Position numbers and translations under genes: made by a program | Notes under the pieces: model-generated | Seen by the model: only the letters and a program-made list of their open reading frames with translations | Databases searched by the model: none | Told to the model about the DNA's origin: nothing | NCBI GenBank assembly: GCA_012934845.2 | Contig: WNNJ02001019.1 | Location: 1-64,000, forward strand | Length of the DNA: 64,000 nt | Reading direction: 5' to 3' | Origin: Pomphorhynchus laevis | Taxonomy: Eukaryota; Acanthocephala; Palaeacanthocephala; Echinorhynchida; Pomphorhynchidae | Shown: in pieces, positions 51,490-61,959 of the stretch | Position numbering within the stretch: position 1 is the first letter of the stretch | How the letters are laid out: the number at the start of each line of letters is the position of its first letter

Positions 51490-53760
51490 TTCCACCTATT
51501 TCGCATAGACATCGATACCAAACGTGCCATTATCCTTGATAAGCGGCATCTGAGAGAGTTGACGATTGCAGCGTAGGTGTATGTGCTTCGGGAAGCATAC
51601 ATCTTTGCTATCTTTTTTAGCACAGTGTTTGCCACATTCCCTAGACCCCCGTCTATGGAAATGATAAATGGGTGAAAGTGTGATCATTCTATCGTGCTTA
51701 TTCGTTCTTCATACTTGCTTCTCTTTCTCTCTTCATTCTAAGTGAATGGGCATGTCATGTGACGTCGAGCATATGAAGGAACAAAGCTGTTGAATACACA
51801 TATGTCCAAAAAGGACCGCTCCGTTACATGTTCAAAAAGTCCGTTGCACACTATATCAGCTCATGCGTTCTTATCTCTGGTAGTCATCGTTGCTTCGAAT
51901 AGTGTGGTCTCTGGGACATTCTGTAAGGTTGGCTCAGAAATTACTCGGCGACATACATTTTAAAGTTGACTCATTAATTCATCTCTAATTGCATTATGTC
52001 GTAGAGAAGTCATTCCTCCAGTTCGAGCAGACCTTATGTGGGCTATTTCAGGACTTGCTCTACATTCACACCTCCCTTCCCAATTTAGATTCTCCCAATC
52101 GTATCGAGTAACATAGGCGTCTTGGAACTCTTGACTATTGAGGAACAAATCTTTTTTTTGCCTCACTCTGTGCATGGCAGTGCGTATTGCAGTTTAAACA
52201 TGCATCAGGCACTAAATTCCTTTAAATAGAAATGCTGTTTAACAGGGACACTTTCAAGTGTACAAATATATAAAATTCATCACGACTATTGTTGAGCCAC
52301 GATGAAGCCCCTGTTCTGCTTGCATTTTCGATAGGTCTCTTGTTGATGATTCTATAATGATTTCTCACCGTCTAGGTTCTTCTATATTATTTTCAATTTT
52401 TATTTTTTTCGAAATGTCTTTTTGTTGACTCTCTAATTCGTCACCGGTGACATCATTCATTGCTGGTGCACAAATCCTTACTGAGTTGCGATATTCCATG
52501 CAGCTTTGTTTTGATGGGTTCCTAATTCCCAAACCTTCAAAGCGATTTTGAAGGGAAATGATTCTCTCTGACTCGATGTCACCTACAACATAGCCCTGCA
52601 TCTCAGGCAATACATCGTTAAACAGTTTTAAGTGTGTGGAATCGAACCATTCGTCTTTCGTGTCACAGGTTCGTTTGGTGTAAGATAATTTTGGTTAAAT
52701 CGCTTCTGTTAGGAGTGTATAGCCTGCTAATGCCTCTTGACGACTGACTTCTCGAAGTTTCGCCAACTAATTCTTCCATTTTTCAACTGCTTCTGAACAT
52801 TTGGCATGTACGAACTCTGAGTTCCCAATGTAGCTGCCAAGATATCTAACACCATCTCTCTTTATTTGAACTCCGTCTTGCGTGAAAACATCTGTAGTCT
52901 TTTCAGGAAGATTTAAGCAAGTAAGTATTGTGCATTTCCGAGGGTTGACGAAATTTTCTCAAGTTCCGCGATCGTACCCACACATCTTCCGTCATCGGCA
53001 TACCAAACGTGTTTGGCTCCTGGGGCCACTATTTGTAATCTATTTATCAAGGGGATTGATGCGAGGGCAAGCGCTGCAATCGAAAGGGGATCATCCTGCG
53101 TGAAACCTCTGCTGAGTGTAGTGTACTCCCACTTACGACTAGGTCAGATGCTCGACCGTATGTGTTTATTAAAATCACACGTAACGATGGGCATATATGT
53201 TTGATATTTTCGAGCGCAAGTTTCATATTGATGCAGTTAAAAGCATTCTTAGCGTCAATCAGGAGCAAACAAGAGTGTGCTGTATTTTCGAACGCTTCTC
53301 GCATTGTACGAATGGCAACTTCTGTGCCACAACAATAACCCGCACATAGCTGAAAGTTACGGCAAACTGAGGTGATGTCTTTGGACACATGCTTGAGTAT
53401 TACTCGCCCTACTATTCTCCTTAAGATATCTCCAATACCATATCGGCCGAACTCCCGGTTTCTTGTCAAGAGGAATAAGATGGCTTGTTGTGTATGCCTC
53501 AAGTCTAACAGGATCAATTTTTCGGTAGATATTTTAATGGTAAACTCACAGATTTGGGAGGTTAACTTGTTCGAAGCGTCTGCATGCTTGGTCAGAAAGT
53601 TTCTGCAGCCGTCTGTGCTAACTCTAGATGGTCCCGCGGATGCTGTTATGAGTCTCGCTGCATTGATCACATCGACTGAAGTTAAGTCACATTATACTAT
53701 TTCGTGATGTTCGATTAGCCCTTCTATATCATGGTGGAGTACTAATTCCTCATCTACTGG
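51490..53760 (-). pseudogene. RT + restriction-like-endonuclease retroelement (type 2)
   Basis: In minus-strand order: AGPSRVSTDGCRNFLTKHAD, IGDILRRIVGRVILKHVSKD, CAGYCCGTEVAIRTMREAFE and LLIDAKNAFNCINMKLALEN (RT fingers and the palm motif with its first catalytic Asp, 53047-53670); GLGIRNP (52365-52610); QDAYVTRYDWENL, CECRASPEIAH, GGMTSLRHNAIRDEL (51960-52175); TTRDKNA, ADIVCNGL and FLDICVFNS (about 51770-51900), a PD-(D/E)XK-type D...E-xK region in relatives; and LSPIYHFHRRGSRECGKHCA (51496-51687). The QGDP/YADD part is lost. A repeat interrupts it at 52175-52275. Many breaks. Confidence 0.7.
52175..52275 (-). repeat. Dispersed repeat R2, copy in retroelement
   Basis: Matches 55325-55430 and 56105-56205 (CTGTTAAACAGCATTTCTAT, GGAATTTAGTGC, TTAAACTGCAATA, GTCATGCA) in inverse orientation. 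It breaks the retroelement frame. It may be the tail of a foldback element (see 55225 and 56033). Confidence 0.65.
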
Positions 53761-54339
53761 CTCAGAAGCAGGATGAAGTTCTTCATGAAGTGATTATATA
53801 GTTTGGTCGTCAATCATCTGTTCTAATTTCATGATTCCTTCACTACACTCGGAGTCCAGAGTTCGTGATGCTTTCCCTATTTCGCAATTTTTGACAAAGT
53901 TGATGACTTTTTATCTTGCATTTTGTGTTTCCAATTTCCGATTTCATCAGTTGTTATTTTGTCATCTGGGAATATTTTGCTTCAGACATGATTTTCCGCT
54001 GCTTCTTATTTTCCCATAGTGTAATTCTGCAAGCCTATGGTTTCCTTATAAGATGGGTTTTGCGGCTCGGAATCCGTTGTAAAATAAGCCGGCACATTAC
54101 AACTCCTTTTTTAAGGGATCATTGACAGATTGTTTATCCGTATTAAAATTCACAAGACATTCTATATCATGTCCATAAATTCCTTGGTATCATTGCAAAT
54201 CGGTAAGTCAAACAGATTTGGAATCCAGTGTCGTACCTCAGTATAAATCATGTTAATGGTATTTGTGCTTTACGGGTAAAGAATTATCCGTTTTTACTAA
54301 TTAAAAATCTTTATGCTATTGGTGAACGGCATTAATGTC

Positions 54340-54600
54340 CTGTTGAAATACAGAGTCCGTCGGCAGAAGCAGCCTCACCTGGCTATCACCATGTGGATGT
54401 ACATCATACAGTTTTGTTCGCCCTTTTGCGACTGCAGTTCGGAGCAGTACAATTTAAACACGGCTGTTTAGCTTTAGCACAAGCCCATCGAATTCATTTG
54501 GAAGAGGGATTTTTGCAATTGCAACACTTGGCTATCGTCATTGGAACTCCTCGAGTCATTTCCGTGATCAAAGCGAGCGGAATACAACAATATTTGTATA
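54340..54600 (-). pseudogene. Cysteine-rich fragment, possible N-terminus of a retroelement ORF
   Basis: Minus strand: KCCNCKNPSSKR, WACAKAKQPCLNCTAPNCSR, a dense Cys pattern suggesting zinc binding. It lies upstream of the 51.5-53.8 kb retroelement in the same orientation, separated by 600 bp in which I see nothing. The link is inference. Confidence 0.4.
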
Positions 54601-54727
54601 TGCTTGTCTGATTGTGTATTTAAGTGTAAGTATTTAAGAATCAAGACAATTTTTTAACCAGTCTACAATTAATGCCACCCACAATTTCAACAAAATGTCG
54701 GAAATGTATTTTTTACAATGTCACAGT

Positions 54728-54802
54728 GGCAGCCGAAACGGCGTGTGATAGTTCATCTTACTGACGATGGCTGCGGGCTATCACATGACCTTCTAGGAGT
54801 GA
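54728..54802 (+). ncRNA. Hammerhead-like ribozyme core, family B, unit 1
   Basis: GGCAGCC-GAAA, ACGG, CGUGUGAUAG, UUCAUCUUA, CUGACGA (54761-54767), GGCUGC (54769-54774), CUAUCACAUG, bulged A, CCUU-C, UAGGAGUGA (54794-54802). Stem II GCAGCC/GGCUGC, stem III CGUGUGAUAG/CUAUCACAUG and stem I UCAUCUUA/UAGG-A-GUGA are counterparts of family A helices with different but still paired bases, including the bulged A at the same place. One mismatch weakens stem III next to the core. Confidence 0.6.
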
Positions 54803-55082
54803 CGAAAGTTTGCAGGCTGAAGAATATGCTCGATTCAACAACTTATCCAAACATATGGAAAGAATTGCTATTCGCAATCTCAAGCAATACCGATTCAAAC
54901 AAAACCTTAAGATTACATAGGAAGAATTGATTTATTCGATCTCGATTTCTTACAGTCAAGCATCCGAAAGTTTGATCCTCTAGTTGTTAATGATGGCCTG
55001 CATTGCAAATTGTGGGATTTAAGAGCTAACGCCGCCCACAATTTCAGAAAAAATTTTGAAATGCATTTTTACAATGGCACAG

Positions 55083-55158
55083 AGCCAGTCAAAACGGCGT
55101 CTGATAGTTCATGTTACTGACGATGGGTGCCGGCTATCACATGACCGTCTAGGAGTGA
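55083..55158 (+). ncRNA. Hammerhead-like ribozyme core, family B, unit 2
   Basis: Same layout; stem III next to the core is perfect here (ACGG/CCGU) with a canonical GUC site, but GAAA reads AAAA and stem II is damaged. So units 1 and 2 have complementary defects. Confidence 0.5.
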
Positions 55159-55224
55159 CGAGAGTTTGCAGTCTGAAGAATATGCTCGATTCAACAACTT
55201 ACCCAAAATTATTGTTATAAATTT

Positions 55225-55430
55225 TTGTTACACCTGCCCTGGGACACCAAATGGTGTACTCGTAAATAAATCATTATGTTTTCCTCACAAGGTGTAACAA
55301 CAATTTATATTTTATATATTTGTACACTTGAAAGTGTCTTTGTTAAACAGCATTTCTATTAAAAGGAATTTAGTGCTTGATGAATGCTTAAACTGCAATA
55401 AACACTGTCATGCATAAAAATTTCGTTTGA
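55225..55430. repeat. Repeat R2 with inverted ends, copy 2
   Basis: TTGTTACACCTGCCCTGGGA at the left and AAGGTGTAACAACAA at about 55289-55303 form terminal inverted repeats around 50 bp, followed by the 105-bp R2 segment shared with 52.2 and 56.1 kb. From 55431 to 56032 nothing is recognised. Confidence 0.6.
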
Positions 55431-56032
55431 AATTTGTTGTTGAAATGACTTAAATTGTGATATGGTTACATTTGGTCCGGTAAGCGGATTAATTTTCCGA
55501 AATTTCGCACGAAAAGGTTTTTGTTTTGTCATCATTAATCCGAGTCAAGATTAGAGATCCAATGCTAAAATTATTTGTATTCATGATGTCAAATCGAAAT
55601 TACTTGAGATTGTGTGTAATACAATACTTTATGATATTAGAGAAAGAGATCAAATCGAGTAACTAGGCTGTATGATTTTTTTAAAGTTTCGGGTTTACTA
55701 CCCTTCTTCAGTGAAAACAAAACTAAAATTAAAGTTTGCACAGGTCACAGATCTTTTATAAAGAATATTTTCGTTCACATTGATACGAAATAATTAGCAC
55801 CACTTTTACTTTACAACTTTAAATTATTCCTCGTATTTAGACTTTCTTCGATTATCATTTGTCCAATCCAATAGCTTTTAAGATGCTTTCTTAAATTAAA
55901 GTCTGCTGTTTGCTCTATCAGGGTTGTTGTCATAATGTGATTAGGATTCTTGAGCATGTACTTAACTGCGCTGCCATTTTTTACTCGTTTAGCTTTAATA
56001 TATGATCGCCTATTATTATGCTTGCATATTAT

Positions 56033-56205
56033 TTGTTGTTACATCTGCCCTGAGTGTCCCAGGGAAGGTGTAACAACAATTTATATTTTATATATTTGTA
56101 CACTTTAAAGTGTCCCTGTAAAACAGCATTTCTATTAAAAAGAATTTAGTGCCTGATAAATGCTTAAACTGCAATAAGCATTGTCATGCACAGAGCTTAT
56201 GCTAA
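56033..56205. repeat. Repeat R2 with inverted ends, copy 3
   Basis: TTGTTGTTACATCTGCCCTG is followed after 6 bases by CCAGGGAAGGTGTAACAACAA, an almost perfect hairpin; the centre present in copy 2 is missing. The shared R2 segment follows to about 56205. Confidence 0.65.
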
Positions 56206-56303
56206 ATTTCCTCTGATTATTCAGATTAAGGGTAGTTCTGTTTTTTCGAGCTTTAAACATTGTTTAAGAGTGTGTTAAGGTGCCTATGGATGATTATTAA
56301 AGT

Positions 56304-56346
56304 CACGGTACTGATGAGCTCCGTTAGAGCGAAACGCTACCGTTGT
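56304..56346 (+). ncRNA. Canonical-order hammerhead-like motif
   Basis: ACGGUA, CUGAUGA (56311-56317), GCUC-CGUUA-GAGC hairpin, GAAAC (56331-56335), GC, UACCGU. Stem I ACGGUA/UACCGU (6 bp) and stem II (4 bp) are perfect. Stem III is nearly absent, as in the minimal hammerheads described in Penelope-like elements, which are thought to work as dimers; the expected U before the cleaved C appears to be lost. Strand order is the normal type I, unlike all other copies in this window. Confidence 0.55.
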
Positions 56347-56514
56347 GGAAGTTTGTCGTCACACATAGGATGACTGGGCATACGTAGCGACTTTGAATAT
56401 TGCGAGAATAATTCTGTTCTTTTTCTTAGTCTGAGGAGGATATATAGAATGCTGCCTGATGTTTATGCCTCTTCATGAGGAAAACATAGTGATTTATGAT
56501 TCATAATGATTGAG

Positions 56515-56716
56515 TGAATCAATTCTTTCTATGTAATCTTAAGGTTTTGTTTGAATCGGTATTGCTCGAGATTGCGAATTTACAATTCTTTCCATATGTA
56601 TGGGTAAGTTGTTCAATCGAGCATATTCTTCAGCCTGCAAACTCTCGTAACTCCTAAACGGTCATGTGATAGCCGGCACCCATCGTCGGTAAGATGAACT
56701 ATCACACGCCGATTGT
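56515..56716 (-). repeat. Retrozyme-like unit, family B, partial, inverted
   Basis: Reverse complement of about 200 bp of the 54.7 kb unit, from CGGCGTGTGATAG through the CUACCGACGA-type core and UAGGAGUUACG to GAATTGATTCA. The GAAA strand is cut off at about 56716, so it is incomplete. Confidence 0.6.
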
Positions 56717-56739
56717 AGTGCGAGTAATCGCTATATATA

Positions 56740-56960
56740 ATTTTAAATTAGAATGTGTAAATCTGTGCTCCGGGAGCTAAAACGCTTCAGTTTCATAATC
56801 GTAGATGATGCCACAAGGCAACCGAAACAATTGATGGTAGTTCACCCTACTGATGAGTGCTGCCGGCTACCATCAGCTCGTCTAGGAGTGATAAGGAAGT
56901 CTGCTCTGCGTGCAATCGAACTCCGGTTTTTGGTAACATCTACGATTATATATATAATGA
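56740..56960 (+). repeat. Retrozyme-like unit, family A, partial
   Basis: Matches the 0.4-1.1 kb units in inverse orientation, from GAATGTGTAAATCTGTGCTC to CTCCGGTTTTTGG. It carries a full motif at 56817-56891: GGCAACC-GAAA, ACAA-UUGAUGGUAG, UCACCCUA, CUGAUGA, GCUGCC, CUACCAUCAG-C-UCGU-C, UAGGAGUGA. The stem III changes relative to 513-586 are partly compensated. Confidence 0.6.
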
Positions 56961-58401
56961 TGGCAAAATTTACAATTATATATATATATATCTTATATGA
57001 CGACGATTTTACTGGAATAATCGTCGGCATATACTGGAAGAAGATGAAAGAGTTTAGGCAGTGAAGATTTAGCAAAGAAGATGAGATAGAAGAAAAATGA
57101 ATGTTTAATATTGCTACAGAATGTAAAATGTGACACTACTATCTTGATACTATCTTGATAGTAGTGACATATCGGATCGACGCCTACATTAGTTTGATTA
57201 TTTTGACATTATCAATTATAATATAGAATTATATTGTCACTATTCTCCTTAAGTAAATCTGGAGAGATTTTAAACGGAAGAGAGATAAGGGTTTGATTTA
57301 ATTGAAAAGTGAAGAGTTGCTTGCAGTAGTGAAAAGTTTTAGAATGAAGCAAAAGGCGTTAACATCGTGATCAATGCGAGACTGTACTTTATCAGAATCA
57401 AAATGGTTCCAAGATCGCGAGGAGCAGGACTTTTACGAGCAGCATAAGAGTAAGTAGTAAGTGGTGGGACATACTTGATTAAAGCAGTGGAGGGTGATGA
57501 AGATGGACAAGTGGTTTTACTGAAAAGCTGGATTGTGGCGATTTGATAGGTAAATATGAGCATTATGTTAATGTTGTGTTTTATGTTGGCTCATTCGCTT
57601 AAAGGGTTGGATTGTCAAAAGCGGAATTTACATATGATGTGATGTAGTGGGATTATTAACGTTTTAATAAAACTATTAATAGACTTTTATTAAAAGTTTG
57701 AAATTTATCTGGAGTTACGGGAAACCAAATATATGATTTGATAAAATTAATCAAAAATGCATTGATATTAGTTCCCATGTAGTTTTTTGTAATTATGATT
57801 TCGTAAGATATTATAGATAATACTACTATATATAATAAACGGTACTATACTATTGTTACAGATTTAGTGGTACTATTAAACATAACCTTTTTGCGATGTT
57901 CGTATCATTTACCTTTTTCAACAATATTTGTTTGTGCGTAGTCGAATTATTTTTCAAACAAATTTGTTGTAAAGAATTAATTTATTATTAGTTATGTATC
58001 ATCGTAATGGTAAGAAATTCAATTCAAAAGTAAATGGCTTGATTGACTTCGAATTTTATTGTTTTCAACTGCAAAATCTTTTTGTAATGAAATAATTTAA
58101 TTTAAAATATTAAAATATTATTTTTCAAAGGTTTTAGTGTATAATTTGCTATATTTTTTTGTAAATAGTCTTTGATTAAACTTCTTTCTAGAAATAATAC
58201 GAGAAGCATTCTGCATTGCTGCATCTAAACCACGCGAGTGCGACAAATCGTTGCTGGAAAGTATTCTTTTGCTGGATGATGTACTCTGGAAATGTGGGTA
58301 CACTTGATGCTTATTATACAAACACATTAACATCTCAAGGCATTGATATCTATCTTTAGTAAAAATAGTCTTTTAAATATGATTAAGGTCATTTTCATCA
58401 A
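56961..58401. other. Nothing recognised
   Basis: AT-rich with a TA-rich run near 56970-57000 and an imperfect TATCTTGATAGTAGTG repeat at about 57145. The minus frames at 57339-57563 and 58118-58333 (the latter with SRGLDAAMQNASRIISRKKF) match no family I know and lack splice or promoter support. Confidence 0.5.
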
Positions 58402-58782
58402 ATAAACTTTTTATAGTGAATAAAATTACATTTTTGTTTAACTTTTATTTAACTGGAAGTCAATGTAATTTTTAAAGAGTTTATTTGAGACATAAAGTAA
58501 TATACTAAATAGTATAATATTAAATTATCAATTAAATTAGTTTTCTCATTTACTCTAAAATTCTTCCAGATGAGCAACATGTTACTGTAAATGCAAAATA
58601 GCGTTAGAGCATTATTGTAATACTACAAGCGCAAATAAGCTCTATGTATTAACAATTTACTTGAACAAGAATCTGCATATTAGAATCTAATTCTCATTTT
58701 TCATTTGCATGCAAAATGTAATAGAATTGAGAATACGCCTTAAATTGATAAATTAATCAATAAAATCAATTATTACAGGATT
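58402..58782 (-). repeat. 381-bp repeat, copy 2
   Basis: Copy of 44371-44751 with the same ends and no indels. No coding sequence of the 44.8 kb element is attached here, so this may be an extreme 5' truncation or a short non-autonomous relative. Orientation is given by analogy with copy 1. Confidence 0.75.
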
Positions 58783-58930
58783 AAATTAATAAATTATTAA
58801 TTAAAATACATTATGATAATATTTATCGACTGTAATATTTTGTAATTTTACTGTTTAGTGTAAATTTTCTAACATCATAAGTAATTTATTTATATAAGCA
58901 AATATATTATTTATAATTTTTTTAATTAAT

Positions 58931-58946
58931 CAACCACCTATAGAGT
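58931..58946. repeat. Target-site duplication of the RTE insertion, left
   Basis: CAACCACCTATAGAGT occurs here and at 59979-59994, exactly bordering the RTE element. A perfect 16-bp duplication shows a single, fairly recent target-primed insertion. Confidence 0.85.
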
Positions 58947-59978
58947 CTTTTTCTTCTTCGCCTTTTCCTGGCAGGCCAGAGTCGGCGGCTTTGATAAGTC
59001 TTCTCCATACTTCTCGGTTTTGTGCTAGAGCTGGCGCTAGGTCACATGTATTCAGATCTTCATGGATTGTATCCATCCATCTTTTCTTAGGGCGGCCACG
59101 AGGTCGTACGCCTTGAACGATTGGCTCGGCTCGGCATACTGCTGTTTTGTCAGCCCTGTGAATGTGTCCGAACCATCGTAGTCGATGTTCCCTCGCCTTG
59201 AGTTATTTGCGTTACACCGAAAAAAATTGCGGATGTTGGTATTCGGAATCCTATCTAGGCGTGTTACTCCATAGGACCAGCGCAGCATATTCATCTCCAT
59301 GGTGTGCAATTTTCTTTTGGCGTCTGAATTTGATGGCCAGCATTCTGTGGCGTACAATGCAACCGGTCTCACAACTGTTTTGTAGATTTTGGCTTTAAGC
59401 TTTAGTGGCATTCGTCGGTCACATAATATTCCTGAAAGGCTTCGCCATTTTAGCCAAGCTGCGTTAAGGCGCCCCTTTACATCTTTATTTATAGTACCAT
59501 CCGATGAGAGGTAGGACCCCAGGTATTTGAAGGTAGTACACTTTTCGAGTGGCTGCCCGTTGATCTCGATAGAGCCAGGTGTTTGATATCCCAACTCAAG
59601 ATACGCAGTTTTACCAATGTTCAGCCGCAGCCCGTATTGTGATAGGCGATCAGACCAGTTTTGGACTTGCTGTTTCAGGTTTTCGCGTGTTTGGGTAGCA
59701 AGCATAACATCGTCTGCATATTAGAGAGTCCACGGGACATCGTTGTACAGTTTATAAGTAATCGTATCCATACATAAGATAAATAGCAGGGGTGACAGGC
59801 TACTGCCCTGATGTACGCCAACCGTGATCGGATATGGTTGAGAATCGCCGGTAGCGCAGCGTACTATGCTGGTTGTGTCCGAGTACATCAGTTTAATCCA
59901 GTCAACGTACAAGCATAACATCGTCTGTATATAAGAGGGTCAACGATGTCCCGTGGACCCTCTTATATGCAGACGATA
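58947..59978 (-). mobile_element. RTE-clade LINE, 5'-truncated with inverted 5' end
   Basis: Minus strand from YVDWIKLMYSDTTSIVRC, VGVHQGSSLSPLLF (59721-59921), across a break at about 59715 in the YADD region, to MLATQTRENLKQQVQNWSDR, VRPVALYATECWP (59052-59705) and the tail RPRGRPKKRWMDTIHEDL, with a frame change near 59200. At the 5' end, 59915-59978 contains a foldback: about 22 bp of the YADDVMLA coding region are present inverted. A 16-bp target duplication borders it. Confidence 0.85.
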
Positions 59979-59994
59979 CAACCACCTATAGAGT
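59979..59994. repeat. Target-site duplication of the RTE insertion, right
   Basis: Second copy of CAACCACCTATAGAGT, identical to 58931-58946. Confidence 0.85.
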
Positions 59995-61950
59995 AGTCTA
60001 TATTTTAACAAACTTTAAAGGAGTATATAATCGAATAAAGAATAACAATGACATAATTATTTTTAAATATAATTTAAATGTATTTTATATTGAAAATTAA
60101 TTGTTAAAATATATTTTTAAATATAATTATTTAATATTATCTTAGATTATTTCCTTAACCGATAATTCATAAAATTTTATTTTTTATGAATTATTCTTTA
60201 AATATAGATTTTGAAAATTTATTTTCCTTGTGGTAATTTTTGAATTCACAAATATTCATTAATTCATTATGTTATATTATATTTTTGCTTTAAATATACC
60301 TTTGGTTTAAATTTTCATCTCTTTGTAAGTAATATCAATGTAAAAATATTCATTGTTCAATAATATATGACGTAAATGTAAATATTATTTATTTTTAATA
60401 TGACTTATTCTTTTATCTATTTTAGTATTTGACAAATTTCTAAATATTACTACAGTATCGATATTTTTTAGAAACGGATTTATGCGTTTTAATAAAAAAG
60501 TTTTAAATGCTTGTATTACACAAATTTCTTCAATTCATTTAAATATTTTCATTTTTGTTTCGGGTTTTTTATTATTAAAATTTATAATTATAAAAATTTT
60601 GAATTATCAACCTTTATTAATTTTTTCAAAAATACTAAACTTTTTCCATAAACTATTAATCAAATTAGCAAAACTTTAAATTCCTGTAATTTAAAGTTTC
60701 GCAATTTATTGCTTGTTGTAAGAATTTTCGTATTACAAACAGTTGCAATCAAATGAACTGACTGTAATAGTTAACTGTTCGTTTACTGCCATTATCAAAG
60801 CTTTAAGCAAAGTATCATCAGCGAGTGATGATTTTTAGGTATGATAATTTAGATATAAAAGCTTTTATACAATATAGCCTGTAATAGAATAAAAATGTGA
60901 GCTTTTGATAAAATAATTTTTTAAATTTAATTATGTAATAAAAAAATTTTAATCGTAGTTAATTAATTTTATGAGATAAAGATTTATCAATTCCTATGTC
61001 ACGGACAAGGGAAAATATTTTAGTCCATACAAATATATATTAAACGAAACACGATTCACAATTTCATTTATTTATTATGCCATATGGTATAATAAATGAA
61101 TTGCTTATGATATATTTCCCCGTATGCCACTGATAAGGAGAAATATTAGTTTTTATAAGAATTCAATACACAAAAAATTGAAAATATTTACAAGATAGAA
61201 ATATAAATATAATGTTACTATAAATCTAAATTACATAAACTTTAAATGTATGCAAGTTAAAATCATTGCTTTATTTTATCAATTGACTTTAAGCTGAATC
61301 GTGAAATATTGGAACATTGTCGTATGTGTAGTAGTTATATGCGGAAGTTGTTGGCAAAACCAACATCGGCAATTAGCAGCTTTGATATGACATGGAATTG
61401 AATTTTCACAGATTTTATCGTTGTGACCGTTTACCGATAAGTAAAAACCAAAGGACGTTTGAGAACAAACAAATGTTTTCATATTATCCGTTTCATAAAT
61501 GCACGAGTTTGCATATATTCCGAACTAACATTGTTAATTTTATCGTTCCATCTTGAAATATGATTAAGGTATGCGAACTTGGAAGATTAAATTCAAGCAT
61601 AAGTTCCTGACATAATGGGGATTCGTTTAAGATACGAGCTAAAATTGAGAAGATCTTTTCTGCGAAAGACAACGAAATCTTTTCAAATATGTTCATTTAA
61701 TTTTATCGATAGCAATTTAAAACCTTTCTATCAGGTTCGGTCAGAACACCTTTAAGCCATAAATGACTATTGGAACAAACAATATTCTAAAATACTTCAA
61801 TTCTGTGGCAAAATATGTTTTTTTAGTTTTATTTTTTTTATTTTTTAATCTAATCGTTGAGATATTTTGAACAAAAGTTGTTCGTAATTAGTGCGAGATA
61901 AACCATCGTGATGTCCCATTCAACCAAGATAACAAAATATACAAATATTT
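59995..61950. other. Nothing recognised
   Basis: Very AT-rich. Minus frames at 61493-61696 (SLSFAEKIFSILARILNESP) and 61279-61482 (ICENSIPCHIKAANCRCWFC) look mildly protein-like and are adjacent, but no family or splice signals support a gene. A repeated TTTATTATGCCATATGGTATAATAAATGA palindrome lies near 61072-61100. Confidence 0.4.
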
Positions 61951-61959
61951 TTGAACCAT

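Larger units (their letters stand above)
54660..55205 (+). repeat. Retrozyme-like tandem, family B (1.5 units of about 357 bp)
   Basis: Unit 1 starts near 54670 (GCCACCCACAATTTCA) and unit 2 near 55028 (CCGCCCACAATTTCAG), diverged by perhaps 10%. Both contain the hammerhead-like block and the run GAATATGCTCGATTCAACAA. Unit 2 stops shortly after that run. Family B shares its layout and the UAGGAGUGA helix strand with family A but differs elsewhere. Confidence 0.6.

Noticed and set aside
53372-54125. Plus-strand ORFs of 62-111 codons
   Set aside because: They lie opposite or beside the eroded retroelement and have no domain of their own.
61279-61696. Two adjacent minus-strand frames as a host gene
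   Set aside because: No recognisable domain and no convincing splice sites between them.
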